From an uncultured Acidimicrobiales bacterium (lineage in GTDB: Bacteria > Actinomycetota > Acidimicrobiia > Acidimicrobiales > SZUA-35): a stretch of 64,000 nt of DNA. Numbering within the stretch: the stretch's first letter is position 1; each line of letters opens with the position of its first letter. A program made the translations under genes and the position numbers. Under the pieces are notes generated by a model. It did not search any database and was not told where the DNA came from. It saw only the letters and a program-made list of their open reading frames with translations. This document shows, piece after piece, positions 42,391 to 51,052 of the stretch. The stretch spans positions 62,001 through 126,000 of the forward strand of contig CAKZXA010000001.1 of NCBI GenBank assembly GCA_937922045.1, read 5' to 3'.

Positions 42391-43361
42391 ACTTCCTTTC
42401 GCCTGAGCGGCTCGTCCTCCTCCTCATCGTCGCTGGCCTTGCCCTCACCTACATTCTTCTCCAACGGAGGCGGCGAACCTACGCCCTGAGGTTTGCCTCA
42501 GCCGAGCTGTTCGATGCGATCGCACCCGAGCAGCCGAGAACCCGACGCCACATTCCGGCTGTCGTCTTTCTCCTCGCTCTCGCTGTTCTCGTGGCAGCCT
42601 TCGCCCAGCCGGCGACCAAGGTACGCGTGCCCCGCGAACGGGCAACGGTCGTGATAGCGATAGACGTTTCCCTGTCGATGATGGCAGAAGACGTGAGCCC
42701 GAACCGGCTCAACGCCGCTCAGGCCGCAGCCCACCGCTTCGTCGATGAGCTGCCACCCAGCCTGAATGTTGGCCTGGTCTCCTTCGCTGGAGCCGCATCG
42801 GTTCAGGTGGCCCCCACGCTCGACCGCCAGCCCGTGCATCTCGCGATCGACAACCTCGAGCTCGCTGAGTCGACAGCGATTGGCGAAGCAATCTTTACCT
42901 CGTTGTCAGCGCTCGAAAGCCTGCCGACCGCCGGCGAAGCAGACGACTTGCCCCCGGCCCGCATCGTGCTCCTCTCCGACGGGGAAACCACTGTCGGCCG
43001 AGAAGACGCCGAAGCGGTGGCTGCCGCCCTTGAGGACGACGTCAAGGTTTCCACCATCGCCTTCGGCACTCGAAACGGTTTCATCGTCTACGACGACCCG
43101 CGCACCCCTGAGAACGACCCGAGCCAGATTGCTGTGCCCGTCCGCGAGGAAAACCTGCGCACGATCGCGGAAGATACCGGCGGCGCCTTCTTCAAGGCTT
43201 CTTCCCTGGAAGAACTCGAGAAGGTGTACGCCGATATCGGCTCCGCAATCGGTTACGAAGAGGTCGACAAAGAAATCACCGACAGGGCGGTTGGAGCAGG
43301 TCTCGTCCTTCTCGCTCTGGCTGCAGCCCTCAGTCTCGCCTGGCACCAACGCTTGCCGTAG
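42387..43361 (+). CDS. Membrane VWA-domain protein (BatA-like)
   Basis: 324-aa protein with two N-terminal TM helices (ERLVLLLIVAGLALTYILLQ; IPAVVFLLALAVLVAAFAQ). A von Willebrand A domain follows, with the MIDAS motif AIDVSLSMMAEDV, then T and D residues further on (LLSDGETTVG). A C-terminal TM helix is present (VGAGLVLLALAAALSLAW). The ATG overlaps the DUF58 stop as ATGA. Longer in-frame starts lie within the DUF58 gene. Confidence 0.92.
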   Translation: MNFLSPERLVLLLIVAGLALTYILLQRRRRTYALRFASAELFDAIAPEQPRTRRHIPAVVFLLALAVLVAAFAQPATKVRVPRERATVVIAIDVSLSMMAEDVSPNRLNAAQAAAHRFVDELPPSLNVGLVSFAGAASVQVAPTLDRQPVHLAIDNLELAESTAIGEAIFTSLSALESLPTAGEADDLPPARIVLLSDGETTVGREDAEAVAAALEDDVKVSTIAFGTRNGFIVYDDPRTPENDPSQIAVPVREENLRTIAEDTGGAFFKASSLEELEKVYADIGSAIGYEEVDKEITDRAVGAGLVLLALAAALSLAWHQRLP

Positions 43362-43407
43362 CCAGTCCCTCCCTTTTAAGATCGGCCCTCTTGGAAAGAG
43401 GACCACT

Positions 43408-43656
43408 ATGACAACCGACGGTTGGCTCATCCACGAAGGTCTGCGGTTCCGAGACCTCGACCACGACGGCGTTCTTGCGCCCTACGAAGATTGGCGACTT
43501 CCCGTCGAGACCAGGGTCGAGGACCTCCTCACCCGGATCGATGCTGCCGCCGACGGCTTCGTGCCGATCGAACGGATTGAGCAGCCTGCCAGCCGGGTGC
43601 TGGCTCAGAAGTTCGAACTCGGGTTGTTCGACGATCCCTGGCCGCCACCGGACTAG
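43408..43656 (+). pseudogene. In-frame deletion remnant of a GH3 beta-glucosidase
   Basis: 82 codons from ATG 43408. The first part, FRDLDHDGVLAPYEDWRLPV then ETRVEDLL, is the extreme N-terminus of a family-3 glycoside hydrolase. The last part, RIEQPASRVLAQKFELGLFD then DPWP, is the segment that follows the nucleophile domain in full-length enzymes. Several hundred residues between them, including the active site, are missing, yet the reading frame is kept. AGAGG lies 6 nt upstream, so a peptide could still be made. Best read as a deletion relic. Confidence 0.7.
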
Positions 43657-43687
43657 TCCAGCAGGGCGCTCTGGCGGCGATGGGGCA

Positions 43688-43984
43688 TGCCGCCCCAGCT
43701 GGAAACTCCACCTGGCCAAGAAAGGCGAACCCCTCGATGCCCTTTACGACCTGGAGACCGACCCGGGCGAATCACGAGATGTGCGAGACCAACACCCAGA
43801 GATCGCTCAACGGCTGAGCGCTCTCGGCGAGCAAGCTCGGCAGTCTCTCGGCGATGCCAGATTGGGACGGCTCGGCGATGACGTACGACCGGTAGGCCGC
43901 GTCGACAATCCGCAGCCGCTTACCCGCTACGACCCAGCGCATCCCTATTTCATGGCCGAGTATGACCTGGCCGATCGCGGCTAG
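43688..43984 (+). pseudogene. C-terminal remnant of a sulfatase
   Basis: A different frame from the GH3 relic contains a typical arylsulfatase C-terminus: SWKLHLAKKGEPLDALYDLE, TDPGESRDVRDQHPEIAQRL, then SLGDARLG, RPVGRVDNPQPLT and a stop after YDLADRG. The N-terminal two-thirds, with the formylglycine site CxPxR, is absent and no start codon fits. The remnant ends 13 bp before the convergent smc stop. Together with the GH3 relic it suggests a lost polysaccharide-use locus. Confidence 0.72.
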
Positions 43985-43996
43985 GTCAAACCAACA

Positions 43997-46900
43997 TCAG
44001 CTGGCGTCGCGCTCGAGACCAGGCGGGAGTCGGCCTGCCTTACGGTCCTCGACCTTCTCGGTAACAACCTTGGAGGAACCACCGGGGGCCATGGTCACGC
44101 CATACAAAATGTCGGCGGCTTCCATCGTGCGCTTCTGGTGGCTGACGATGATGAGCTGGGCTTCCTTGCGGAACTCCTCCACCAAGGCCAAGAACCGACT
44201 CAGGTTCATATCATCGAGGGCCGCCTCGACCTCGTCCATCACGTAGAACGGCGACGGCCGGCTGCGGAACACCGCAAACAGGAACGCTAGAGCCACCAGT
44301 GAGCGTTCGCCTCCGGAGAGCAGCGAGAGTTTCTTGACGTTCTTGCCTGACGGCTTGGCCTCGATATCGATACCACAGTTGAGGATGTCGTCACCGTTGG
44401 TCAGCGTGACCGCTCCCTTGCCGCCAGGAAACAGCGTCGTGAACAGATGCACGAAGTTCTCGGCCACATCGGCGTAGGCCGAGGAGAAGACAGAGACGAT
44501 TTCTTCGTCGATCGAACGTATCAGCTTGTGGAGATCTCGGCGGGTCGACTTGATGTCATCGAGCTGACTGTTGAGGAACTCGTGGCGTTCTTTGAGTTCC
44601 TCGTACTCTTCGAGAGCCAAGGGGTTGATAGCTCCCATGATCTTGAGCTCACGTTCGAGGTCTTGGACCCGCGCCTCGGCCCCGACGCCAGCTGGAAGCT
44701 CGGGACACTCGGCGGTCATCGCGATCTCGGGATCGGTGTCGAGTTCTCGCTTGAGTGCCTCGGTCAATGCTTCAAGCTTGACCCGATACTCGGTCTCGTT
44801 CAGCTCGATCCGGCTTCGACGATCGCGCACGTCGATCAGCTCTGCCTCCGACTGCGCCTTGTGTGTTCGCTGTTGTGAAAGTTCGTCTGAGACCTTGCGA
44901 GCAGCCGCCGACTGGGCGTGCTGCTCGGCTTCGAGAAGCTCTACCCATCCGGCGAGGCGATCTTGTTTCCCCACTAAGGTCTCTTCGAGACCGACGACGG
45001 CAGCGATCGATTCTTCGATTCGTTCGCGTCGTTCGCGGGCCAGGTCTCGCTCGTTGACGAGGCGTTCAAGGCGGGCTTCGGTCTCCGCTTTGCGCCGACG
45101 CAGCAGGTCGCTGCGCTCCTCGATGGCGCCGATCTTTACTTCGAGCTCGGTGCGGCGAGTGGTTACCGCCTTGCTGCGCTCCTCGAGCGATGTGCGGGAC
45201 CGGGCCAGGGCCTCGCTCCGGCTCTTCTGTTCAGCTTCTTCGTTTTCAAGCGCCGGCAACTGATTCGACAGCAGACGCATCTCATTGGCGTCATCCTGTT
45301 TCCGGGTGAACACGCCCGCCCGTTCGGCTACCAGCTGATCCCGGTCGGCTTCGAACCGAAGAATCTCGGCGTTGGCCCGCTCGCGGAGCGATGCCGCTCG
45401 TTCGAGATCGGTACGGCACTGTCGAAGCGACTCGTCAGCCTCAGCCCTGGCTCGGCGACACCCCGTGAGCGTCTCGCGGGCCTGGATAACGCTTTTGGCC
45501 GCAAGCTCGGCTGTTTCGCTCGCCTCGGTCGCCCGCTCCTTGGCTTCCTCATAGGCGGCTCCGGTAGCACCGGTCGAACCCTGCTTAAGCCGCCACCCTC
45601 GCGGGCTAAAACGATCGCCCTCGCGGGTCACAAAGACTCGGGAAGCACCCTTGCTCGTGCCCTCAACGATGAGGCTCAGTGAGTCGCGCCATGAACCTTG
45701 GACCACCTCGACGTCGGCCAGCAGCGTATCGAGCAATGCTTCCACTTCGGGCCGCCGCGATCGCACATGGTTTCGGAGGCCGTTCGGTGGGGCCGGACTC
45801 CGGCTCGCGCCGAGAGCGACCACACCTCCGGCCAGCCCGTTGGCGTCCAGGGTGTGTAAGGCCTTGATGGCATTGTCGGTGGAGTCGACCACGACGCCGA
45901 GCAAGGCGTCGCCGATAGCGGCTTCAACCGCCGGCTCCCAGCCCTCGTCGATCTGGACGAGGTCGAGCAGGGTGCCAAGCACGCCATCGGCAGCGTTGAG
46001 GGCATCGACACCGGCCCGGCTTCGAGCCTCATCCAATGCTTGAGATAGGGCCTCTGACCGGGCGTGCCAACGGCTCGCTTCGGCGTCGGCCTGGCGCTGA
46101 TCCTCGAGCACTTTCGCCAATTCAGCATCGGCTCGCTCAAGGCTGGCGGTGGTCTCGCTGACCCTCGTCACCAGGTCGGGCTCGGCCTGTTCGGTCCGCT
46201 GAATATCAGCCGATGCTTGATCCCGAGCTTCGGCAGCTGCTCGTTTACGGTCGTCGATGGACTGAACTTGCTGTCCGAAGCGGGCCAGCTCCTGCACGTT
46301 GCGTTGCGAAGCCTGCGCCAATGCCTCGATACGGGTACGTATCTCGGCCGCCTGATTGTCGGATGGGGCGATGCTCTCGCCCCATTCGGTATCGAACGAG
46401 AGCTGCTCGTGGGTCAGCTCGGCCTCAGAAACTTTGAGATCGGCGAACTCGGGCTTCAGGGCGTCGCTCTCAGCCGACGCCACCGCCAGCTCGGCCGTGA
46501 TTCGGGCCGACTCGGCTTCCAGGTTGGCCACGAGTCCGTCGTCGACTGCGGCCTGCAATTCACCGTCGAGACGGGTCCTACGTTCGCCGATCACATTCAG
46601 CTGGCCGCGAATCCGTTCGGCCATGCTGCGGGCTCGGCTGGCCACGTCGGCGATGTCGGAAGCTCCGAGCGCCGCAAGTTCAGCCTCGGATTGGAGGATC
46701 AGCGGATCGAGATCGGACAAGGAGGTGGCGAGCTCGCCCTCGCGCCGGTTGAGTTCGGATCGAACCGTGCGCCCACGCTCGACGTTCTCGATGAGAATGC
46801 TCAGCTCGCGGCCGGCGAGGTGGGTTTTCAGCTCGCGCAGTTCGGTGATGAGCGCACCATGGCGGCGGGCGGCTTCGGCCTGTCGTTCGAGTGGCTTGAT

Positions 46901-47503
46901 TTGGCGCCGAACCTCGCGGGAGAGGTCGTTCAGCCGATTCAGATTGTCGGCGGTGGCGGCTAAGCGACGCTCGGCCCGTTCACGCCGTTTGCGGTATTTG
47001 AGGACACCGGCGGCTTCCTCGATGATCGATCTGCGATCCTCTGGCCGAGCGTTGAGCACATCATCGATCCGACCCTGCGAAACGATGATGTGCTGCTGCC
47101 GACCGACACCTGAGTCGGAGAGAAGTTCCTGGATGTCGAGTAGACGGCAGGAGACACCATTGATGGCATAGTCGGAATCACCACTCCGGAAGAGGGTTCG
47201 GGTGATCATGACTTCGTTGAACTCAACCGGCAGTTCACCATCGGTGTTATCGATGGTGAGCGAGACTTCGGCTCGGCCGAGCGCCTTCTTCGACGACGTG
47301 CCGGCGAAGATCACGTCTTCCATCTTCTGAGACCGAACGGCAGAGGGAGCCTGGGCGCCGAGGACCCAGGCCATAGCGTCGACGACGTTTGACTTGCCCG
47401 AGCCGTTTGGACCGACCACGACCGTGATGCCTGGTTCGAGCTGAAGGTCCGCCGGATCTGCGAACGATTTGAAGCCCTTGATGCTCAGCGCCTTCAGAAA
47501 CAC
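43997..47503 (-). CDS. smc: Chromosome segregation protein SMC
   Basis: Condensin ATPase of 1168 aa. The N-terminal head has Walker A (VVGPNGSGKSNVVDAMAWVL), and long coiled coils flank the hinge near residues 500–650. The C-terminal head has the ABC signature LLSGGERSLVALAFLFAVF and Walker B FYVMDEVEAALDD. The GTG at 47503 has TAGAAT 6 nt upstream and no ribosome-binding site, suggesting its own leaderless promoter. Downstream of the mutM-like gene on the same strand. Confidence 0.97.
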   Translation of the reverse strand: MFLKALSIKGFKSFADPADLQLEPGITVVVGPNGSGKSNVVDAMAWVLGAQAPSAVRSQKMEDVIFAGTSSKKALGRAEVSLTIDNTDGELPVEFNEVMITRTLFRSGDSDYAINGVSCRLLDIQELLSDSGVGRQQHIIVSQGRIDDVLNARPEDRRSIIEEAAGVLKYRKRRERAERRLAATADNLNRLNDLSREVRRQIKPLERQAEAARRHGALITELRELKTHLAGRELSILIENVERGRTVRSELNRREGELATSLSDLDPLILQSEAELAALGASDIADVASRARSMAERIRGQLNVIGERRTRLDGELQAAVDDGLVANLEAESARITAELAVASAESDALKPEFADLKVSEAELTHEQLSFDTEWGESIAPSDNQAAEIRTRIEALAQASQRNVQELARFGQQVQSIDDRKRAAAEARDQASADIQRTEQAEPDLVTRVSETTASLERADAELAKVLEDQRQADAEASRWHARSEALSQALDEARSRAGVDALNAADGVLGTLLDLVQIDEGWEPAVEAAIGDALLGVVVDSTDNAIKALHTLDANGLAGGVVALGASRSPAPPNGLRNHVRSRRPEVEALLDTLLADVEVVQGSWRDSLSLIVEGTSKGASRVFVTREGDRFSPRGWRLKQGSTGATGAAYEEAKERATEASETAELAAKSVIQARETLTGCRRARAEADESLRQCRTDLERAASLRERANAEILRFEADRDQLVAERAGVFTRKQDDANEMRLLSNQLPALENEEAEQKSRSEALARSRTSLEERSKAVTTRRTELEVKIGAIEERSDLLRRRKAETEARLERLVNERDLARERRERIEESIAAVVGLEETLVGKQDRLAGWVELLEAEQHAQSAAARKVSDELSQQRTHKAQSEAELIDVRDRRSRIELNETEYRVKLEALTEALKRELDTDPEIAMTAECPELPAGVGAEARVQDLERELKIMGAINPLALEEYEELKERHEFLNSQLDDIKSTRRDLHKLIRSIDEEIVSVFSSAYADVAENFVHLFTTLFPGGKGAVTLTNGDDILNCGIDIEAKPSGKNVKKLSLLSGGERSLVALAFLFAVFRSRPSPFYVMDEVEAALDDMNLSRFLALVEEFRKEAQLIIVSHQKRTMEAADILYGVTMAPGGSSKVVTEKVEDRKAGRLPPGLERDAS

Positions 47504-47509
47504 CTAGCG

Positions 47510-47515
47510 ATTCTA
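47510..47515 (-). promoter_or_regulatory. Candidate -10 of a leaderless promoter (TAGAAT)
   Basis: TAGAAT, then 6 nt, then the smc GTG at 47503. The 103-bp gap to the upstream gene allows an independent promoter. Confidence 0.5.
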
Positions 47516-47606
47516 CACTCCCACCACCGGCTTGAGGCCGACCTTCAGCCCCGCCGGTCGCTTCACCCAGGAAGTCTCGGCGGTCGACGAACTCTGCTCG
47601 TCGTAC

Positions 47607-48446
47607 CTACACCTGGGTGTTACAGAAGAACACAGGGTGATGCTTGAAGCTGGTTTTGTTAATCGGTTCGCGTGATCGAGGGCTCATCTCCCCCGCCTTG
47701 CCGAAAACGGCCAGATGATCGCCGAATTCACCCGGTTCACCTAGGAGATCGAGGAAGGGGCGATCCTCGAGCGACGTGCCTCGATACTTGATCGCATCGT
47801 GCAAAACGCCGACCACGGATCGGTAAAGACGCCGGATCTCTTGGGTTGACAGCTCATGAGAGCTTCGATCGTGACGCAGACCTGAATCGAACAGGATTTC
47901 GTTCGAATACACATCGCCGATGCCAACGAAAACGGTGGAGTCGGTGAGCAACAACATCAGCGGCATCTTGTAGCCGATGACGAGACGGCCGAAGTCGACC
48001 CAGGAAAGAGGGCTTTCGAGAAGATCGAGGCCAACGTCTTCCACCGGTGGCAGGGCCGACTCAACCTCCTCAGAAAGCACGATCTGCAGCGAGCTGGAGC
48101 CCTTGCGATCGGTGAAGTGGAGGTCACCGCCCTGCGTGAAGGAAATGATGGCGGCAATGTCCGAGGCGACCTCGGCTCGACCGCCCAGCTTCTGTATCCG
48201 ACCATTCTCACCCAGGGCGAGAACAACCGTATGCTCATTGTCGAAGTCGATAATGATGTGGAGGCCCTTGCGGGTCACCCCCACAACTTTGGCACCGATC
48301 AGCTCGGAGCCAAAGTCTTTCTTGGCTTTGAGGCCGGGAAGCGATTTAAGCACATGTGCTTCAGCCCCTTTGACCTTTCGCCCAACCATCTCACGTTCGA
48401 GATCGCGGCGTAGCGTTTCGATTTCAGGCAGCTCAAGCTGACTCAT
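47607..48446 (-). CDS. Fpg/Nei (MutM)-fold protein lacking catalytic residues
   Basis: 279-aa homologue of formamidopyrimidine-DNA glycosylase in the usual mutM position between rnc and smc. The fold is clear: LELPEIETLRRDLEREMVGR, VALALGENG-like LALGENGRIQ, VGIGDVYSNEILFDSGL and HLAVFGKAGE. Active enzymes have Pro1 directly after Met; here the start reads MSQLELPEIET, so the Pro position is Leu4 and two residues precede it. The catalytic Lys in R-R-x-K is replaced (RKGLHII), the Asn of GNIYASE is Asp, and three of four zinc-finger Cys are gone (EMSPRSREP, FFCNTQ). GGAG lies 9 nt before ATG 48446. Probably DNA-binding or structural, not a glycosylase. Confidence 0.88.
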   Translation of the reverse strand: MSQLELPEIETLRRDLEREMVGRKVKGAEAHVLKSLPGLKAKKDFGSELIGAKVVGVTRKGLHIIIDFDNEHTVVLALGENGRIQKLGGRAEVASDIAAIISFTQGGDLHFTDRKGSSSLQIVLSEEVESALPPVEDVGLDLLESPLSWVDFGRLVIGYKMPLMLLLTDSTVFVGIGDVYSNEILFDSGLRHDRSSHELSTQEIRRLYRSVVGVLHDAIKYRGTSLEDRPFLDLLGEPGEFGDHLAVFGKAGEMSPRSREPINKTSFKHHPVFFCNTQV

Positions 48447-49158
48447 CGAGATCATCTCCATTTCCCGATTGTTCCAATACCGCCGCGTAGGCCGATCGTG
48501 CCGCCACCTGTTCGGCTCTTTTCTTCGAAGACCCAACCCCGCGCCCCCGTGGCGCGCCATCAACGATCGTTACGGCCGTAAACACCTTGTCGTGATCAGG
48601 CCCTGCACCGGTTATCTCATAAACCGGTGCTCCCAGCGCCATACGGGCGGTGAGTTCTTGCAGTTGTGTCTTGTAATCCTTGCGCCCCGGCTCAGCGGCG
48701 GCGTCGACAATGGCATCTGAAGTCTGGCCGAGTATGACCAGTGCTGCCGCATCCCAGCCACCGTCGACATAGACGGCGCCGAAGATGGCTTCAAGCGCAT
48801 CGGCCAGGATCGATTCCTTTTCCCGCCCACCGGATTGATCTTCACCTTTGCCGAGCAAAAGGAGAGGTCCAACACCAAGCTCAAGGGCCAGCTCAGCCAG
48901 GGTGATCGTGTTGACGACCGAGGCTCGAAGCTTCGCCAGTTGCCCTTCGGGCAGATCTGGGTAGTGACGAAAAATGTGGTCGGTGACCACAAGACCGAGG
49001 ACCGAATCACCAAGAAACTCAAGGCGTTCGTTCGAGTCGTCTGTCTCGTTCTCCGCGCAAAAACTGCGATGAGTGAGCGCGAGCGTCAGTAGCTCCGGCT
49101 CATCGAATCGATGACCGAGACGCTCACAGAACGAGGACAGGTCGACCTCGTGACTCAG
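48433..49158 (-). CDS. rnc: Ribonuclease III with apparent CUG start
   Basis: Double-strand RNase for rRNA and mRNA processing. The frame encodes 241 residues from a CTG at 49158: LSHEVDLSSFCERLGHRFDE, then ELLTLALTHRSF, the catalytic NERLEFLGDSVLGLVV, ADALEAIFGAVYVDGG, and a dsRNA-binding domain (YKTQLQELTARM, GSSKKRAEQVAARSAY). No ATG, GTG or TTG lies between an upstream in-frame stop and the catalytic motif. The first canonical start (GTG 48990) would delete the active site. The CTG overlaps the acpP TGA as CTGA, with AGGGG 7 nt upstream. Confidence 0.9.
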   Translation of the reverse strand: MSHEVDLSSFCERLGHRFDEPELLTLALTHRSFCAENETDDSNERLEFLGDSVLGLVVTDHIFRHYPDLPEGQLAKLRASVVNTITLAELALELGVGPLLLLGKGEDQSGGREKESILADALEAIFGAVYVDGGWDAAALVILGQTSDAIVDAAAEPGRKDYKTQLQELTARMALGAPVYEITGAGPDHDKVFTAVTIVDGAPRGRGVGSSKKRAEQVAARSAYAAVLEQSGNGDDLDESA

Positions 49159-49454
49159 GACGTTGCCCCTGCTTTCGACTCGACATAGTCGACGGCATCA
49201 CGAACACTCTTCAGGTCTTGCAGGTCTTCATCCTCAATCCGGAATCCGACCGTTCGGTCAGAGAGTTCTTCTTCAAGGGCCTCGACCAGCTCGATAAGGG
49301 CCAGGGAATCAGCTTCGAGATCATCGGCGAACGAGTCGCCCTCTCGGATTTGGTTGGGCTCGATCTCTAGAATATCGGCAAGCCGATCGCGCACGAGCTC
49401 AAAGATCTCAGCGCGCGTCATCGGGTGTCGTTCCATATGGGTTTCAGCCGGCAT
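49155..49454 (-). CDS. acpP: Acyl carrier protein
   Basis: Carries acyl chains on phosphopantetheine in fatty-acid synthesis. The 99-aa product has TRAEIFELVRDRLADILEIE, the attachment motif DDLEADSLALIELVEALEEE with the DSL serine, and a C-terminal helix (SVRDAVDYVESKAG). AGGAGG precedes a GTG (49463) by only 2 nt and ATG 49454 by 11 nt, so ATG 49454 is preferred; ATGs at 49436 and 49421 are also possible. plsX-acpP-rnc is a common arrangement. Confidence 0.9.
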   Translation of the reverse strand: MPAETHMERHPMTRAEIFELVRDRLADILEIEPNQIREGDSFADDLEADSLALIELVEALEEELSDRTVGFRIEDEDLQDLKSVRDAVDYVESKAGATS

Positions 49455-49723
49455 TAGTAACACGTCCTCCTCGCCCAGACGGCCACGATCCGCGGTGATC
49501 GTTTCGTCCAGGAAAGATGTTCGACTACGAACAAAGAAAGTAGGAATGAGTATTGGTACCGCCAGAGTGTTGCGGTCTCGCCGCTAACCCTCCTGCCGGA
49601 GTTATCCCCAAGGCAGATGACGACAGCTGCTCATCTTAGCAAACAGCGTACGAACCGAGGGCCTAGCAACCCTGATCGACACAAACCGGCGCAAAACCCG
49701 GCAAGATCAGGGCCGAACGTTTG

Positions 49724-50713
49724 TTATGAGACCGCGGCTCGGATATTGTCGACAATCCTTTCGCCAGCGATGGCATCTGCAGTTCTGATGGCATTGGCAA
49801 TTGTGTTCGCTGATGAGGATCCATGAGAGATCAGCGTGACGCCTCGGGTGCCGAGCAACATGGCCGCTCCCGTACCACGGGAATTGAAGGTGTCGAAGAT
49901 CGGACGAACCTTCTTGTCCAAAGCTGGCCTCACCGCATCAAAGACCGGATCATCAAGCGCCGCCATCACGTTGCCCTGCAAGATGTCGTGGAACCCTTCC
50001 AACGACTTCAGAGCAACATTGCCGGTGAAACCATCGCAGATAACCACATCAGCTGCTCCGCTCATGAGGTCATTGCCTTCGATGTTGCCGATGTAGGTGG
50101 CACCGCAAGCCTCGGCCCAATCGCCATGCTCAAGCAGTTGACAGGCGTCTTTCACCAGCGTGTTACCTTTGCCCGCCTCCTCACCGATGGTCAGGATGCC
50201 AACTCGCGGACTGGCGAGGTCGAATCGGTGACGCGCATAGGCGGTGCCCATACGAGCGAACTGCACCAGCCACTCGGGCTGGGAATCGGCGTTGGCGCCA
50301 CAATCGAGCAGTGTGCAGGGTGTTGAACCCAACACCGGCATCGGCACCGCAATCCCCGGCCGGGAAACACCCTTGATCCGACCGATCCGCAGCAGCGAGG
50401 CGGCCATAGCCGCTCCGGTGTTGCCAGCGCTGAGCAGCGATGAAGCAGACCCGTCGCGCACGGCTTCCGCGCCACGAACAATCGAGGAGTCCTTCAGCCG
50501 CCGAATACTCGTGGCTGCGTCGGCCCCCATCTCCACGACTTCGCTAGCGGGCAGGATCGGCATGTCACCGACATCGCCAAGACGGTCGGGGTCGCCGACC
50601 AGAAGCACGGGAACCCCAAACTCATAGGCGGCTAGGCGCGCCCCTTCAACGATTGTGGCCGGGGCATCATCCCCGCCCATCGCATCGACGGCTACCGGCA
50701 GTCGTTGCGTCAC
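49724..50713 (-). CDS. plsX: Phosphate acyltransferase PlsX
   Basis: Makes acyl-phosphate from acyl-ACP for phosphatidic acid synthesis. The 329-aa product has RLPVAVDAMGGDDAPATIVE, GNTGAAMAASLLRIGRIKGV, LLDCGANADSQPEWLVQFA and DGFTGNVALKSLEGF. The GTG start is 21 bp after rpmF. The 260 bases between plsX and acpP hold no recognised gene. Confidence 0.95.
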   Translation of the reverse strand: MTQRLPVAVDAMGGDDAPATIVEGARLAAYEFGVPVLLVGDPDRLGDVGDMPILPASEVVEMGADAATSIRRLKDSSIVRGAEAVRDGSASSLLSAGNTGAAMAASLLRIGRIKGVSRPGIAVPMPVLGSTPCTLLDCGANADSQPEWLVQFARMGTAYARHRFDLASPRVGILTIGEEAGKGNTLVKDACQLLEHGDWAEACGATYIGNIEGNDLMSGAADVVICDGFTGNVALKSLEGFHDILQGNVMAALDDPVFDAVRPALDKKVRPIFDTFNSRGTGAAMLLGTRGVTLISHGSSSANTIANAIRTADAIAGERIVDNIRAAVS

Positions 50714-50734
50714 AGACCCGCTGATTCGTTGCGC

Positions 50735-50914
50735 CTAGGCGCTGACGTCGATGACCTGGCGGCCCTTGTAGGTGCCGCAGGAATGACACGCACGATGAGG
50801 CAGCTTGGTTGCACCACAGTTGTTGCAGGTGCTGCGAGCAGGCGCTGACAGTGTCCACGCCGATGCCCGACGGCTGCGGGTTTTCGACTTTGACTTTTTC
50901 TTCTTTGGTACGGC
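50735..50914 (-). CDS. rpmF: 50S ribosomal protein L32, zinc form
   Basis: 59-aa ribosomal protein starting at GTG 50914 ([19 protein letters not shown]), with two CxxC knuckles ([18 protein letters not shown]), so the zinc-binding paralogue. AGG lies about 8 nt upstream of the GTG. Elsewhere it follows yceD directly; here two unrelated genes intervene. Confidence 0.94.
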   Translation of the reverse strand, partial: AVPKKKKSKSKTRSRRASAWTLSAPARSTCNNCGATKLPHRACHSCGTYKGRQVIDVSA

Positions 50915-51052
50915 CACTTTGCAACCTGATCTTCGAAACTGAGCCCGACCATCGAGCCACGTAGCTTTGCGGTTGACGCGGCGAGTAGGCGCCGACGGCA
51001 ACGTCGTCAGACTACCGAATCCGGACGCCGACTCCACCGGGTTCTAGCCCAC

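Noticed and set aside
43475-43690. Upstream part of the open frame containing the sulfatase C-terminus
   Set aside because: It overlaps the GH3 relic in another frame and shows no sulfatase sequence before about 43688, so it is accidental openness.
48433-48990. RNase III starting at GTG 48990
   Set aside because: This form lacks the catalytic NERLEFLGDS segment that is encoded in frame just upstream.
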